Source: Kriegella sp963975415
Lineage (GTDB): Bacteria > Bacteroidota > Bacteroidia > Flavobacteriales > Flavobacteriaceae
Length of the DNA stretch: 64,000 bases
Direction of reading: 5' to 3'
Assembly (NCBI RefSeq): GCF_963975415.1
Contig: NZ_CAXBGN010000006.1
Location: 340,019 to 404,018 of the forward strand
The notes beneath the pieces are model-generated. The model was given only the letters and a program-made list of their open reading frames with translations, was not told the DNA's origin and searched no databases. This document shows positions 27,760 through 37,288 of this stretch, piece after piece; position 1 is the first letter of the stretch; each line of letters starts with the position of its first letter. The position numbers and the translations under genes are program-made.

Positions 27760-28128
27760 TTTTGCAAAGAATTTAATGATTCATTTGCGGTTTGCCTATG
27801 GTTTTTTGCTCCTTCCAATTCTAGAAGTTGTTCTTTCGTTTCTATTATTTTAGTCAAGAGATTTTTGTGGAAGTAGGGTGTAGAATCGTTGGGTCTAACC
27901 TGGTTCTGACTACAGTCTATCACTGTATAAATATGCCAATGCTTTTTTACTTACCGTAAATATCCAAGGTTTCAAGTGGAGGTTGTGGTGAATTTTATTG
28001 TCAGACCTTATTTTTTGGGTCTAAATCCTTGAAGGCCCAAACAGTCACTATATCATTAATAAGCTTAACTTTTCAATTGATTTTTTTTTAAGGAATGGCA
28101 CTAGTCGGATATAGGTGTTGTCTCGCTG
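27756..28128 (-). pseudogene. Possible decayed gene remnant between trkH and the aminotransferase
   Basis: This 500-bp gap has no intact gene. On the minus strand, short frames that read like protein follow each other with frame changes: 28048-28128 (27 codons, Lys-rich), one in the middle with VTVWAFKDLDPKNKV, 27910-28020 (with HLKPWIFTVSKKALAYLY), and 27756-27950 (64 codons, an amphipathic Leu/Glu/Lys-rich end such as LLTKIIETKEQLLELEG). None begins with a clear ATG. I do not recognise the family. The pieces may be a frameshifted old gene or chance; the 64-codon piece is the most protein-like. Confidence 0.25.
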
Positions 28129-28213
28129 TCAAATAGTGCACTATGATAACAAATCCTATGAAATTTGATTTGCACGATTGCAACATTGTATATGTTAATG
28201 GTAGCGCATAAAT

Positions 28214-28239
28214 AAGCCCGTTGCTTTGACAACGGGCTT
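28214..28239 (-). terminator. Terminator after the aspartate aminotransferase
   Basis: A 10-bp perfect stem (AAGCCCGTTG / CAACGGGCTT) with a 6-nt loop, followed on the minus strand by TATTTATG. It lies 19 bp after the stop of the aminotransferase gene. Confidence 0.8.
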
Positions 28240-28258
28240 GATATTCTAACTATTTAAT

Positions 28259-29467
28259 CTAGGAGTTAAGTGCTGTTTTTATTCTTGAAATCGCCTCTTT
28301 GATTTCTGTTTCCGAAGCAGCATAAGAAATACGTATGCAATTACCATTACCAAAGGCATCACCCGTTACCGTAGCAACGTTTGCATGTTCTAAAAGGTAA
28401 AGTGCAAAATCAGAAGCGTTCTTTATTGTAACCCCGTTTAAAGTCTTCCCGAAGTATGCGGTTACGTCTGGGTAGACGTAGAAAGCGCCTTCAGGTTCAT
28501 TGCATCGAAAACCATCGATATCGTTCAAGAGTCCTAAAATAAGCTGTCGACGCCCCTTAAATTCATCGACCATATATTGAATACGTTCCGGTGATTCGGT
28601 CAGTGCGGTGATTACCGCCCGTTGGGCGATACAGTTCGCACCACTGGTTACCTGACCCTGTAATTTATTACAAGCACGGGCAATATAAGTGGGTGCACCG
28701 ATATAGCCAATACGCCAACCTGTCATAGCAAAAGCCTTTGCGACACCGTTTACGGTCACTGTACGATCGTACATATCTTCGAAAGCGGCCATAGAGGCAT
28801 GCGCAGTTACACCATAGTTAATATGTTCGTAAATCTCATCGCTTACAACAATAATCTGAGGGTATTTCTGCAAGACGTCGGCCAAAGCACGTAACTCTGC
28901 TTCGCTATAAATAGAACCGCTAGGGTTACATGGCGAACTATACCAAAGCATTTTTGTTTTGGGTGTTATGGCGGCCTCCAACTGTTCCGGTGTCATTTTA
29001 AAATCATTATCGATAGCTGTGGCCACCTCGACGGGCACACCGTCTGCCAATTTTACGATATCACTGTAGCTTACCCAGTAAGGGCATGGTAAAATCACTT
29101 CGTCACCTTTGTTCAATACAACTTGGGCGACATTGTACAAAGCCTGTTTTGCACCGGTTGAAACTACAATTTGCGGCCGTTCGTAAGTGATTCCGTTATC
29201 GCGTTTAAATTTAGTGATAATAGCATCTTTCAGTTCAACGTAACCATCAACTGGGGTGTAGGCATTATAATCCTCGTTTATTGCCTGAATGGCAGCGTCT
29301 TTGATATAATCCGGGGTATTGAAATCGGGCTCTCCTAAACTAAGTCCGATAATATCTTTTCCGGCAGCCCGGAGTTCCCTGGCCTTTGCCGCCATTTCGA
29401 GGGTTGCCGAAGGGGCCAGACTGTTTATTCTGTCCGAAAGTTCTTGAGTTGCGAGCGATGGTGTCAT
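28259..29467 (-). CDS. Class I/II pyridoxal-phosphate aminotransferase (aspartate aminotransferase type)
   Basis: A 402-residue fold-type I aminotransferase, subgroup I-gamma like, that most likely converts aspartate and 2-oxoglutarate to oxaloacetate and glutamate. Visible features are the N-terminal LSLGEPDFNTPDYI, the PLP-contact STGAKQAL, SSPCNPSG (substrate/PLP Asn), SDEIYEHI with the PLP-ring Asp, the catalytic Lys in NGVAKAFAMTGWRIGY, and the carboxylate-binding Arg in CIRISYA near the end. Length is standard. Some relatives accept aromatic or prephenate substrates, so specificity is only probable. It stands alone, with its own terminator. Confidence 0.92.
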   Translation of the reverse strand: MTPSLATQELSDRINSLAPSATLEMAAKARELRAAGKDIIGLSLGEPDFNTPDYIKDAAIQAINEDYNAYTPVDGYVELKDAIITKFKRDNGITYERPQIVVSTGAKQALYNVAQVVLNKGDEVILPCPYWVSYSDIVKLADGVPVEVATAIDNDFKMTPEQLEAAITPKTKMLWYSSPCNPSGSIYSEAELRALADVLQKYPQIIVVSDEIYEHINYGVTAHASMAAFEDMYDRTVTVNGVAKAFAMTGWRIGYIGAPTYIARACNKLQGQVTSGANCIAQRAVITALTESPERIQYMVDEFKGRRQLILGLLNDIDGFRCNEPEGAFYVYPDVTAYFGKTLNGVTIKNASDFALYLLEHANVATVTGDAFGNGNCIRISYAASETEIKEAISRIKTALNS

Positions 29468-29560
29468 AATGGGTTAGAGTTGTACACGAACCAGCAGTGC
29501 ACGCTTTGATTTTAAAAACATGCCTGCTTACCGTGAAGGTAAAACATCGTTTGTTTAAAA

Positions 29561-30664
29561 TTAATGCAATTGCAAATTGGGTCCTTTACCCAATTCTTTC
29601 AAATGCTTGAAGTGCGAAATTATAGCTTTTCTGGTAGTTTTATATTCGTTGTAGGGTAAATTAAATTCTTTTGCCGTTTGTTTAACAATTTTTGAAATTT
29701 TTGTGTAATGTACATGGCTGATATTCGGAAAGATGTGATGCTCTACTTGGTGGTTTAAACCTCCTGTGAACCAGTTGACCACACGATTTTTTGTCCCAAA
29801 ATTGACGGTGGTGAATAATTGGTGTATCGCCCAAGTATTCTTCATTGTTCCGCTTTCGTCGGGTAAAGGGGTATCGGCCTCGTCCACAATATGTGCCAAT
29901 TGAAATACGACACTTAAAATAACCCCGGCAACATAGTGCATGATAAAAAAGCCAAGGAGAATTTTCCACCAAGCAATGTCTATGAAAACAAGAGGTATGA
30001 TAATCCAAATGGTGATATACAATACTTTTGTGATGACTAGCGTACTCCAATTAAAGGCTTTGCTGGGCATTTTTCCATAAGACAATTTACGCTTCATATA
30101 GCGGTACATCTGTTGAAAGTCTGTGGTTATGGCCCAGTTAAAGGTAAGTAGCCCATATAGTAAAATGGAATAGTAATGTTGAAATTTATGATGCTTTTGC
30201 CATTTTGTATGTTTTGAAAATCGAAGTATGCGACCAGCTTCCATATCTTCATCATGTTCATGTATGTTGGTATATGTATGATGGAGTACATTGTGTTGTA
30301 CTTGCCAATTGTAGACGTTTCCGGCCAATACATAAATGCTGCTGCCCATAATCTTGTTGACCCATTTTTTGTTGGAATAGGAGCCGTGATTGCCATCATG
30401 CATGACATTCATGCCTACACCTGCCATGCCAATGCCCATGACAATGGTTAACAAAAGGTTTGCCCAATTGGGCAGGTTCAAGGTGAGTATTAAGAAGTAC
30501 GGGGTCAAGAAAAGAGCGAACATAATCACCGATTTTAGGTGAAGTTTCCAATTGCCCGTTTTTTTGATTTGGTTCTCTTTGAAATAATCGTTTACCCGCT
30601 TATTTAGTGTCCTGAAAAATTGTGCGGAATCTTTTCTTGAAAATTTTATGGTAGTCTGATCCAT
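29561..30664 (-). CDS. Front-end-type acyl desaturase (linoleoyl-CoA desaturase-like)
   Basis: A 367-residue membrane di-iron desaturase that puts a double bond into a fatty-acyl chain. The three histidine boxes are HDGNH (His89, His93), HNVLHH (124-129, within a stretch ending NIHEHDED) and HQVEHH (305-310). The third box begins with Gln, the mark of front-end (delta-5/6-like) desaturases; the cytochrome b5 domain of eukaryotic forms is absent, so an external electron donor is needed. Four or so membrane segments are visible. It may adjust membrane fluidity; the position of the double bond is not known. No operon partners. Confidence 0.9.
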   Translation of the reverse strand: MDQTTIKFSRKDSAQFFRTLNKRVNDYFKENQIKKTGNWKLHLKSVIMFALFLTPYFLILTLNLPNWANLLLTIVMGIGMAGVGMNVMHDGNHGSYSNKKWVNKIMGSSIYVLAGNVYNWQVQHNVLHHTYTNIHEHDEDMEAGRILRFSKHTKWQKHHKFQHYYSILLYGLLTFNWAITTDFQQMYRYMKRKLSYGKMPSKAFNWSTLVITKVLYITIWIIIPLVFIDIAWWKILLGFFIMHYVAGVILSVVFQLAHIVDEADTPLPDESGTMKNTWAIHQLFTTVNFGTKNRVVNWFTGGLNHQVEHHIFPNISHVHYTKISKIVKQTAKEFNLPYNEYKTTRKAIISHFKHLKELGKGPNLQLH

Positions 30665-30754
30665 GAATGCAATCTTTTTGTAAAGATAAGGTAAATGCCG
30701 TTTTTAATCCTTAATTGTTTTTCCCTAAAGGAAATTTTTCGGCAATGAATATAC

Positions 30755-30762
30755 TATTTTTG
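30755..30762 (+). promoter_or_regulatory. Candidate -7 promoter element for rsmG
   Basis: TATTTTTG matches TAnnTTTG and ends 20 nt before the rsmG ATG. The -33 region is T-rich but lacks an exact TTTG. Confidence 0.4.
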
Positions 30763-30782
30763 CTTGGAAAACAAAGATAGTC

Positions 30783-31418
30783 ATGGTTCCTGAAATTATA
30801 TTTAAATATTTTCCCAATTTATCCGAAACGCAGCAAAATCGATTTTTACTGCTCGAAAAACTGTATCAAGACTGGAACCAAAAAATAAATGTGGTGTCGC
30901 GAAAAGATATTGACGAATTGTATTTACGGCATGTTCTCCATTCGTTGGGAATTGCCAAAATTCAAGAGTTCAATGTCGGAAGTTCTATTTTAGATGTCGG
31001 TACAGGCGGTGGCTTTCCCGGGATACCTTTGGCTATATTGTTTCCTGAAAGTAATTTTACCTTGGTGGATGCCATCGGAAAAAAAATTAAGGTCGTTCAA
31101 GAGGTGGTCGATGGCTTAGAACTCACTAATCTAAAGGCTATTCATTCTCGTGTTGAAGACCTTGATAGTCAGCATGATTTTATTGTAAGTAGGGCTGTCG
31201 CCGCAATGCCGACTTTCGTTCGTTGGACCAAGGGCAGGATAAAAAAGAAATCGGAACACGAGCGGCGGAATGGAATTTTATATTTAAAAGGAGGCGACCT
31301 TACGGAAGAGTTAAAAGAATACACAACGGCAGAAATCTTTGACTTGAACCATTACTTTGAAGAGGCGTTTTTTGAAACAAAGCGTGTGGTATATCTGCCC
31401 CTGAAATATAAAGGTTGA
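30783..31418 (+). CDS. rsmG: 16S rRNA (guanine-527-N7)-methyltransferase RsmG
   Basis: A 211-residue class I methyltransferase (GidB) that methylates G527 of 16S rRNA with S-adenosylmethionine. The motif ILDVGTGGGFPGIPLAI is strongly diagnostic; LYLRHVLHSL before it and SRAVAAMPTFVRW and YLKGG after it also match. Loss of RsmG in other bacteria gives low-level streptomycin resistance. It is a single gene; an imperfectly placed hairpin lies 45 bp downstream. Confidence 0.96.
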   Translation: MVPEIIFKYFPNLSETQQNRFLLLEKLYQDWNQKINVVSRKDIDELYLRHVLHSLGIAKIQEFNVGSSILDVGTGGGFPGIPLAILFPESNFTLVDAIGKKIKVVQEVVDGLELTNLKAIHSRVEDLDSQHDFIVSRAVAAMPTFVRWTKGRIKKKSEHERRNGILYLKGGDLTEELKEYTTAEIFDLNHYFEEAFFETKRVVYLPLKYKG

Positions 31419-31980
31419 CCTGCGGTTAGGTACTTAGCATTCGATTAAAGGAATATCTACAGTTTTGAGCGTAATTCTTGATACGCTCAAAAAAAGATAA
31501 CTTTTTAATTTTGGTCATTCTTTTCTTTTTCATCTTTATCTCTTTCATCATTTTAGACAGTTTAAACAGTATAATAGTAAAGTTACTAAAATTTTACAAT
31601 TAGTTAACGTTAAATTTACATTGATATTGTCTGTAGCGTTCGGAAATAGTCAAAATGCTCACTATTTGGCTTCAGAAGTGAAGAAATAGAAGCAAATCCA
31701 AGCTTTCCTTAGTAAGAATCATCTAATATAAAAATATTATAATACTTGTAAGAAAATAATTTTTTCATGTAAGCCCGGTGAAATATAGAAGGCAATACAT
31801 ATTTATGTATGTTTTGGGGTAAAATAAATTATTGTAAATATTTGATGTTTAGTGTTTTAAATTATTTTTTAATCAAAATAGTATATTGATTGGCTAAAAA
31901 AGTATAAGTAAGTTTTGCCCTTCTTAAAAAAATCATAAATTTGGAAATTATTGAATAACTAATTTCTCAACTCAAAAAGT
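31419..31980 (+). other. A/T-rich intergenic region upstream of the second susC, with hairpin and promoter
   Basis: No gene was found in these 562 bp. An 11-bp inverted repeat (TTTTGAGCGTA and complement, 31463-31473 and 31482-31492) could fold after rsmG, though it has no T-run. A 10-bp palindrome TTAACGTTAA lies at 31604-31613, and AATCAA/TTGATT half-sites lie near 31870-31890; they could be operator sites, which is speculation. The promoter of susC is at the right end. Regions of this kind before a SusC gene often hold control sites for an unlinked regulator. Confidence 0.5.
31914..31943 (+). promoter_or_regulatory. Bacteroidota-type promoter for the second susC/susD pair
   Basis: TTTG (31914-31917), 18 nt, then TAAATTTG (31936-31943): both elements fit the Bacteroidota primary-sigma consensus. 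Transcription would begin near 31950, giving a leader of about 30 nt before the susC ATG. Confidence 0.6.
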
Positions 31981-34900
31981 ATGAAAAACAAATTTATGGT
32001 CAAGAAAAAGCGCCATATCGTCAATCAATTGACGTTATCGGTGCTTTTTATTTTCGGCGTATTTTCGGTGCCTGTCTTACAAGCGCAAGATGTTACGGTG
32101 TCAGGTACTGTTACGGCGGCGTCTGATGGTATGCCGCTTCCAGGGGTGTCGGTAGTCGATGTCAATGATGGTACAAAAGGTGTGGTTACCGATTTCGACG
32201 GTAATTATACCATTTCATTAGATGATGGTGGTACTAGCCTTCGTTTCAGTTACATAGGTTTTAAGCCCATGGTAATTGCTGTAAACAACCAAAGTAGTAT
32301 CGATGCAACAATGCAAGAAGACGTTGCTGCCTTAGATGAAGTTGTGGTTGTAGGGTATGGTACCCAAAAGAGGGCGACGGTATCGGGTGCGGTGGCATCC
32401 GTTAAAGGTGAGGAGCTCACCAAATCTCCCACGGTGAACCTTACGAATTCGCTTTCGGGTAGGGTTGCCGGGCTATTTGTGTCTCAGGCGAGTGCCGAAC
32501 CCGGATATGACAATGCTACGATTCGCATTAGAGGTTCGAACACCTACAATAATACAGGAGCACTGGTGGTTGTAGATGGTATTCCCGATCGTGATGGAGG
32601 ACTTGCCCGTATTAACCCTGCTGATATCGAAAGTATTTCGGTACTTAAAGATGCCTCGGCAGCCATTTACGGAGCTCGAGCAGCGAACGGGGTGATATTG
32701 GTCACCACGAAGCGCGGAAAATCCGGAAAACCTAAAATTACGTATTCGTCGCAGCAAGGTTGGGCGGCACCTACGGTAATTCCGGAAATGGCCAACGCCG
32801 CACAGTATGCTGAATTACGAAATGAATTGGAGGTTTATAATTTAGATCCTAGTGAATGGGCGGCGGCCACGGCAGCTTTTAAAACGCCCAGTGCGACTTA
32901 TGTTAGGCCAGACGGATCAGAAAGAAATGCTGTCTACACTCCTGAAGACATTGCTCTTTTTGCCAACGGCCAAGACCCATGGGGGCATCCTGATACCGAC
33001 TGGTTCGGGGAAACTTTTAAAAGGGGCTCTTCACAGGAAAAGCATACAATGCAACTTACCGGGGGTAGTGAAAATTTCAACTATTTCAGTTCTTTGGGCT
33101 ACCTGAAGCAAGATGCTTATTACAAAAGTTCGGCTACCGGTTATGAGCAGTATGACCTTCGTGTAAACCTCGACGCAAAGATCAGTGAGGGCATACAGTT
33201 TAAAATAGGAGTCTTGGGAAGGGAAGAAAAACGTTACTTCCCAACCGAGTCGGCAGGCGCTATTTTTAGAATGTTGACTAGGGGTAGACCTACGGAACCG
33301 GCCTATTGGCCCAATGGTTTTCCTGGGCCTGATATTGAAAATGGTCAACAGCCGGTGGTAATCGCTACAAATGAAACAGGCTATGATCGCGATACACGGG
33401 ATTATTTTCAATCGAATGCTTCTCTGGATATCAAAATTCCATGGGTTGACGGGCTTTCCCTACAGACTACGGCGGCCATTGACAAAAGTTTTCTTAATAG
33501 AAAAGTTTGGAGAACTCCATGGCTTCTGTATACGTGGGACGGAGTCAATGAAAATGCATCCGGTCTTACTCCTGTTCAAAGAGGGCCTGCAGAACCAAAT
33601 CTTACACAATATGCGCAAAACCGTTTGAGCATTCTTTTGGGAGCCAACATCCAATATCAAAGATCTTTTGGAGACCACAATATGTTGCTTATGGCGGGTA
33701 CGAACAAAGAAACCAAGACCTATGAGGGGTTTGATGCCTATCGCAGGTATTTTATTTCTCCGGCTATAGATGACCTCTTCGCAGGTGGTACCGAAGAACA
33801 GAATATTAACGGTGGTAGTGACCGTGCCTCCCGATTGAATTATTTTGGAAGGGTCTCCTATGACTTTCAGGAAAAGTACCTAATGGAATTTCTTTGGCGT
33901 TATGATGGTTCTTATCTTTTTCCTGAGGATACGCGTTATGGCTTTTTTCCTGGCTTCTCCGCAGGTTGGGTCATAACCAAAGAAAACTGGTTCAGTGATA
34001 TGAACAGCGACTCTTTCTTAAACCACTTGAAATTAAGGGGGTCATGGGGGCAATTGGGTAATGATGCTTTTGATAGTTCGGAATTCCCAGCCAACCAATT
34101 TTTGGCTACGTATGGTTTCGGGAACTACGTAATCAACAATGCACAGGTAACGACCTTGAGCGAGTCAAGGGTTCCTAATCCGGGTATTACTTGGGAAATT
34201 GCCACCAATATCAATGTCGGTTTAGATGCCCGTTTTATAAAGAACAAAATGAATCTTGAATTTGATTGGTTTTTGAACAAAAGAACAGATATTCTTACTA
34301 CTCCATCTGCATCGTTGCCATCACTTTCAGGGATATCTCCTCCACGTCAGAATTTCGGAGAGGTAGAAAACACAGGTTTTGACTTTATTTTAGGTTGGAA
34401 CGATTATATTGGAGAGGAATTCAGTTACGGTATTTCGGTGAACGCGGGCTATGCCAAAAACAAGATTATCTTTAACGACGAGGCAGAAGGGTCTCCTGAA
34501 TGGCAACGGGTCACCGGGCGTTCTATAGGTGCTCAGTTAATATATGGGTATGACGGTGTCTTTGCCACGCAAGCCGATATTGATGCCGAAACTTTAGATT
34601 ATTCGGCCTTGGTCAACACACTGCGACCAGGTGATATGAAAATTTTAGACTATGACAATGATGGTAAGATAACACCAGATGATCGCTTTAGAAACGATAA
34701 AAATATATATCCTACTCTACAGGGTGGTGTCAACTTAACGGCTAGTTATAAGAATTTTGATGTAAGTGCCTTGTTTCAGGGAGCTTGGGGAGGTGAAGTA
34801 TTCTTTAGCTTTGGTGAAGCGGGTACCATTGGCAACTATTTGGAAAGGGATTATAACAATCGATGGTCGGTAGACAATCCAAGCAGTGTACACCCTAGAA

Positions 34901-35172
34901 TTACCAATAGGGGAGACCAATATTTCAGTAATGGTAATACATATTGGAGAAATGATACTGACTATATGCGTCTCAAGAACCTTGAGCTGGGTTATAACTT
35001 TCCCCAAGAAATTATTGGTCAGATCGGCCTTAGTAATTTGAGGTTCTATCTCAACGGATCCAATTTATTTACTTGGACCAATGCACTCTTTGATCCCGAA
35101 AGTTTGAACACCAGTGGTAGGGACTATCCGGTATCCAAGATTTTAAGTGTTGGATTTTCCGTTTCATTTTAA
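31981..35172 (+). CDS. SusC-like TonB-dependent outer-membrane transporter (second locus)
   Basis: A 1063-residue SusC/RagA receptor. The signal peptide ends near VLQAQ (about 36), the carboxypeptidase-regulatory-like domain covers about 38-125 (DFDGNYTI at 71-78), a TonB-box-like stretch LDEVVVVGYGTQKR precedes the plug domain (ALVVVDGIP, SVLKDASAAIYGARAANG), and the barrel ends SVGFSVSF. The extended N-terminus (MKNKFMVKKKRH) is basic; the second Met at residue 6 is a possible start. It pairs with the SusD 11 bp downstream. There is no linked hydrolase, so the substrate is unknown: a glycan, glycoconjugate or peptide. Confidence 0.95.
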   Translation: MKNKFMVKKKRHIVNQLTLSVLFIFGVFSVPVLQAQDVTVSGTVTAASDGMPLPGVSVVDVNDGTKGVVTDFDGNYTISLDDGGTSLRFSYIGFKPMVIAVNNQSSIDATMQEDVAALDEVVVVGYGTQKRATVSGAVASVKGEELTKSPTVNLTNSLSGRVAGLFVSQASAEPGYDNATIRIRGSNTYNNTGALVVVDGIPDRDGGLARINPADIESISVLKDASAAIYGARAANGVILVTTKRGKSGKPKITYSSQQGWAAPTVIPEMANAAQYAELRNELEVYNLDPSEWAAATAAFKTPSATYVRPDGSERNAVYTPEDIALFANGQDPWGHPDTDWFGETFKRGSSQEKHTMQLTGGSENFNYFSSLGYLKQDAYYKSSATGYEQYDLRVNLDAKISEGIQFKIGVLGREEKRYFPTESAGAIFRMLTRGRPTEPAYWPNGFPGPDIENGQQPVVIATNETGYDRDTRDYFQSNASLDIKIPWVDGLSLQTTAAIDKSFLNRKVWRTPWLLYTWDGVNENASGLTPVQRGPAEPNLTQYAQNRLSILLGANIQYQRSFGDHNMLLMAGTNKETKTYEGFDAYRRYFISPAIDDLFAGGTEEQNINGGSDRASRLNYFGRVSYDFQEKYLMEFLWRYDGSYLFPEDTRYGFFPGFSAGWVITKENWFSDMNSDSFLNHLKLRGSWGQLGNDAFDSSEFPANQFLATYGFGNYVINNAQVTTLSESRVPNPGITWEIATNINVGLDARFIKNKMNLEFDWFLNKRTDILTTPSASLPSLSGISPPRQNFGEVENTGFDFILGWNDYIGEEFSYGISVNAGYAKNKIIFNDEAEGSPEWQRVTGRSIGAQLIYGYDGVFATQADIDAETLDYSALVNTLRPGDMKILDYDNDGKITPDDRFRNDKNIYPTLQGGVNLTASYKNFDVSALFQGAWGGEVFFSFGEAGTIGNYLERDYNNRWSVDNPSSVHPRITNRGDQYFSNGNTYWRNDTDYMRLKNLELGYNFPQEIIGQIGLSNLRFYLNGSNLFTWTNALFDPESLNTSGRDYPVSKILSVGFSVSF

Positions 35173-35183
35173 AAAAAAATATT

Positions 35184-37037
35184 ATGAAAATTAGAAATTT
35201 AATTAATAAATGGGGAGTGGTTTTGCCGCTTATCGCAATAATCAGTTGTAACGATGATTTTACGAACATTACCCCATTAAGTGAAGTGTCAGGGTCGAGT
35301 GTTTGGACCGACGCCGGACTCGCGGAAGCGGCAGTTACAGGTGTGTATAACGGTCTTGGTGCAGGGGGGTTAGATGAACAAATGTTGGCATCGTTGACCG
35401 ATGAGGCCGTATTTACCCATACCAATCGGGGTATCAATACCATTAACGAATCACGAACCAATTCGGCCGATACAGGATGGGTCAACAATACGTGGGACTG
35501 GAATAATATGTACGGTTATATTCGAGATGCGAATTTGGCCATTACCAATCTGGCGGAAGGTGGTGTAGAAGATGCAGATTTGTCGAATAGGTTATTGGGC
35601 GAATCTCATTTTCTAAGAGCTTATTATTACCAGCAACTACTTCGTTTCTATGGGGGTATACCGATAATCGACGAACCTTTAGATCTAGATTCTGATTATA
35701 ATATACCACGGAATACGTATGCCGAATGTGTTGATTTTATTGTAGCCGATTGTGAAAAGGCGTTTGAACTGCTTGATGGCCGTGAAATGGATGGTGGTCG
35801 TGCTAATGCCGCCGCCGCTCTAGCTTTAAAAGCAAGAGTATTGCTCTATGCGGCAAGTGACCTACACGATTTCCCCACAGCATCTGCCAACTCTTCGTTA
35901 ATAGCAGGGTATTCCAACCCAGAACTAATTGCCTATACATCAGGTGATCAGCAACAACGATGGGTGCAGGCCCGTGATGCTGTAAAGGCTGCGTTGGATT
36001 ATTCCAATGCCGGGTATAAGTTGGGGTTAACAGCCCCGGTTTCATTTGAGGAGGCTGAACAAAACTATGCAGACATGTTTTTGGCCCGCAACGGAGGGGA
36101 AAGCGATATTATCTGGGAACGTCAATACGTAGAGAATACTGGGCCAGGGCGTCGAATAGGTTTGTTCAATGGTCCTAACGGGTATCATAACTGGGCAGGA
36201 AACGCGCCTATACAGAATTTAATTGACGATTATTCAATGAGTGATGGTTCAGAGTTTGACTGGGATAATCCGGCACATGCCAGTGCTCCGTACGAAAATA
36301 GGGAGCCTCGTTTCTATGCGACAATTCTTTATGATGGTGCCGATTGGAAGCCACGCCCTTCAGATGTAACTGACCGTGATCCTGCGAATCAAATTCAGAC
36401 TGGGGAATATGATATTATAGGCCCCAATGGAGTGGAGACTCATTTTGGTTTGGATACGCGTCAAAGTCCTGTTGAGGATTGGAATGGAACCAGAACGGGG
36501 TATTATATGAAAAAATTCGTCGAGCCAGATCCAGGTTTTGTCGATCAGACCGGTTTTCAAACGATTCCATGGCCCTTCTTTAGGGAAACCGGATTGGTAC
36601 TCAATTATGTAGAGACCCTTTTGGAAACAGGAGACGAAGCAGGAGCGATAAACTGGCTCAACCAAATTAGATTCAGAATCGGGTTGCCGGCGGTAACCGC
36701 TTCGGGTGATGAACTGGTGGAGATGTATCGAAACGAACGTCGTATAGAGTTGGTGTACGAAGAACACCGCTATCATGATGTCAGAAGGTGGATGATTGCC
36801 CCTGAGAAGTTTGGTGCCAAGGCAAGAGGTATTAAGGTCAATGGATCCTTAAAGCCCGGTGCCAATGTGTCGACCTATAGATACGATCCGACAAGCTATG
36901 ATTATACCTATGTTCCATTTGAGGTAGATCCTGGTTTTGAGAACCGCTTATGGTTAGATAAAACGTATTATGTGCCAATTCGAATTGCAGAACTGAATGC
37001 AGATACCGCTTTGATTCAAAACCCCGGTTACGAATAA
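35184..37037 (+). CDS. SusD/RagB-family lipoprotein (second locus)
   Basis: A 617-residue surface lipoprotein (AIISC, Cys22) of the SusD/RagB family. Typical marks are LLGESHFLRAYYYQQLLRFYGGIPII (given here as the family TPR-like helix around residues 132-157), ALALKARVLLYAA, and the closing RNERRIELVYEEHRYHDVRRW and YYVPIRIAELNA...NPGYE. It has long insertions compared with the first SusD of the window. Eleven bp after its susC partner, it would cap the transporter and bind the substrate. A terminator follows. Confidence 0.95.
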   Translation: MKIRNLINKWGVVLPLIAIISCNDDFTNITPLSEVSGSSVWTDAGLAEAAVTGVYNGLGAGGLDEQMLASLTDEAVFTHTNRGINTINESRTNSADTGWVNNTWDWNNMYGYIRDANLAITNLAEGGVEDADLSNRLLGESHFLRAYYYQQLLRFYGGIPIIDEPLDLDSDYNIPRNTYAECVDFIVADCEKAFELLDGREMDGGRANAAAALALKARVLLYAASDLHDFPTASANSSLIAGYSNPELIAYTSGDQQQRWVQARDAVKAALDYSNAGYKLGLTAPVSFEEAEQNYADMFLARNGGESDIIWERQYVENTGPGRRIGLFNGPNGYHNWAGNAPIQNLIDDYSMSDGSEFDWDNPAHASAPYENREPRFYATILYDGADWKPRPSDVTDRDPANQIQTGEYDIIGPNGVETHFGLDTRQSPVEDWNGTRTGYYMKKFVEPDPGFVDQTGFQTIPWPFFRETGLVLNYVETLLETGDEAGAINWLNQIRFRIGLPAVTASGDELVEMYRNERRIELVYEEHRYHDVRRWMIAPEKFGAKARGIKVNGSLKPGANVSTYRYDPTSYDYTYVPFEVDPGFENRLWLDKTYYVPIRIAELNADTALIQNPGYE

Positions 37038-37061
37038 GAGAAATTATAGGTATATTGAATT

Positions 37062-37099
37062 ATGGCCCAGTGTTGTTAGCACTGGGTCATTTTTCTTTT
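37062..37099 (+). terminator. Terminator after the second susD
   Basis: An 11-bp stem with one G-T pair (arms 37062-37072 and 37080-37090, core CCCAGTG/CACTGGG) and a 7-nt loop is followed by TTTTTCTTTT. It separates the SusCD pair from the FG-GAP lipoprotein. Confidence 0.85.
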
Positions 37100-37288
37100 A
37101 ACGATTTAGGTTTTTCCAATACTGATTTCTAGTTGTTCGGGTCGGGAATAAGAAACTTCTCCGATATTATGGAACAGCTACAGTACCGTTGCTAAGATTT
37201 GGTGAATAAATTGGGATTACCCTTGCAGCTATTGTATTTTTATAAGCAATTGTAAAAACAGTTTTTTTGCGATTATTGTGGTTTTAAT

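Noticed and set aside
31463..31492. An 11-bp inverted repeat after rsmG as a terminator
   Set aside because: The second arm is followed by A on the plus strand and no T-run follows in either direction; kept only as a hairpin in the intergenic description.
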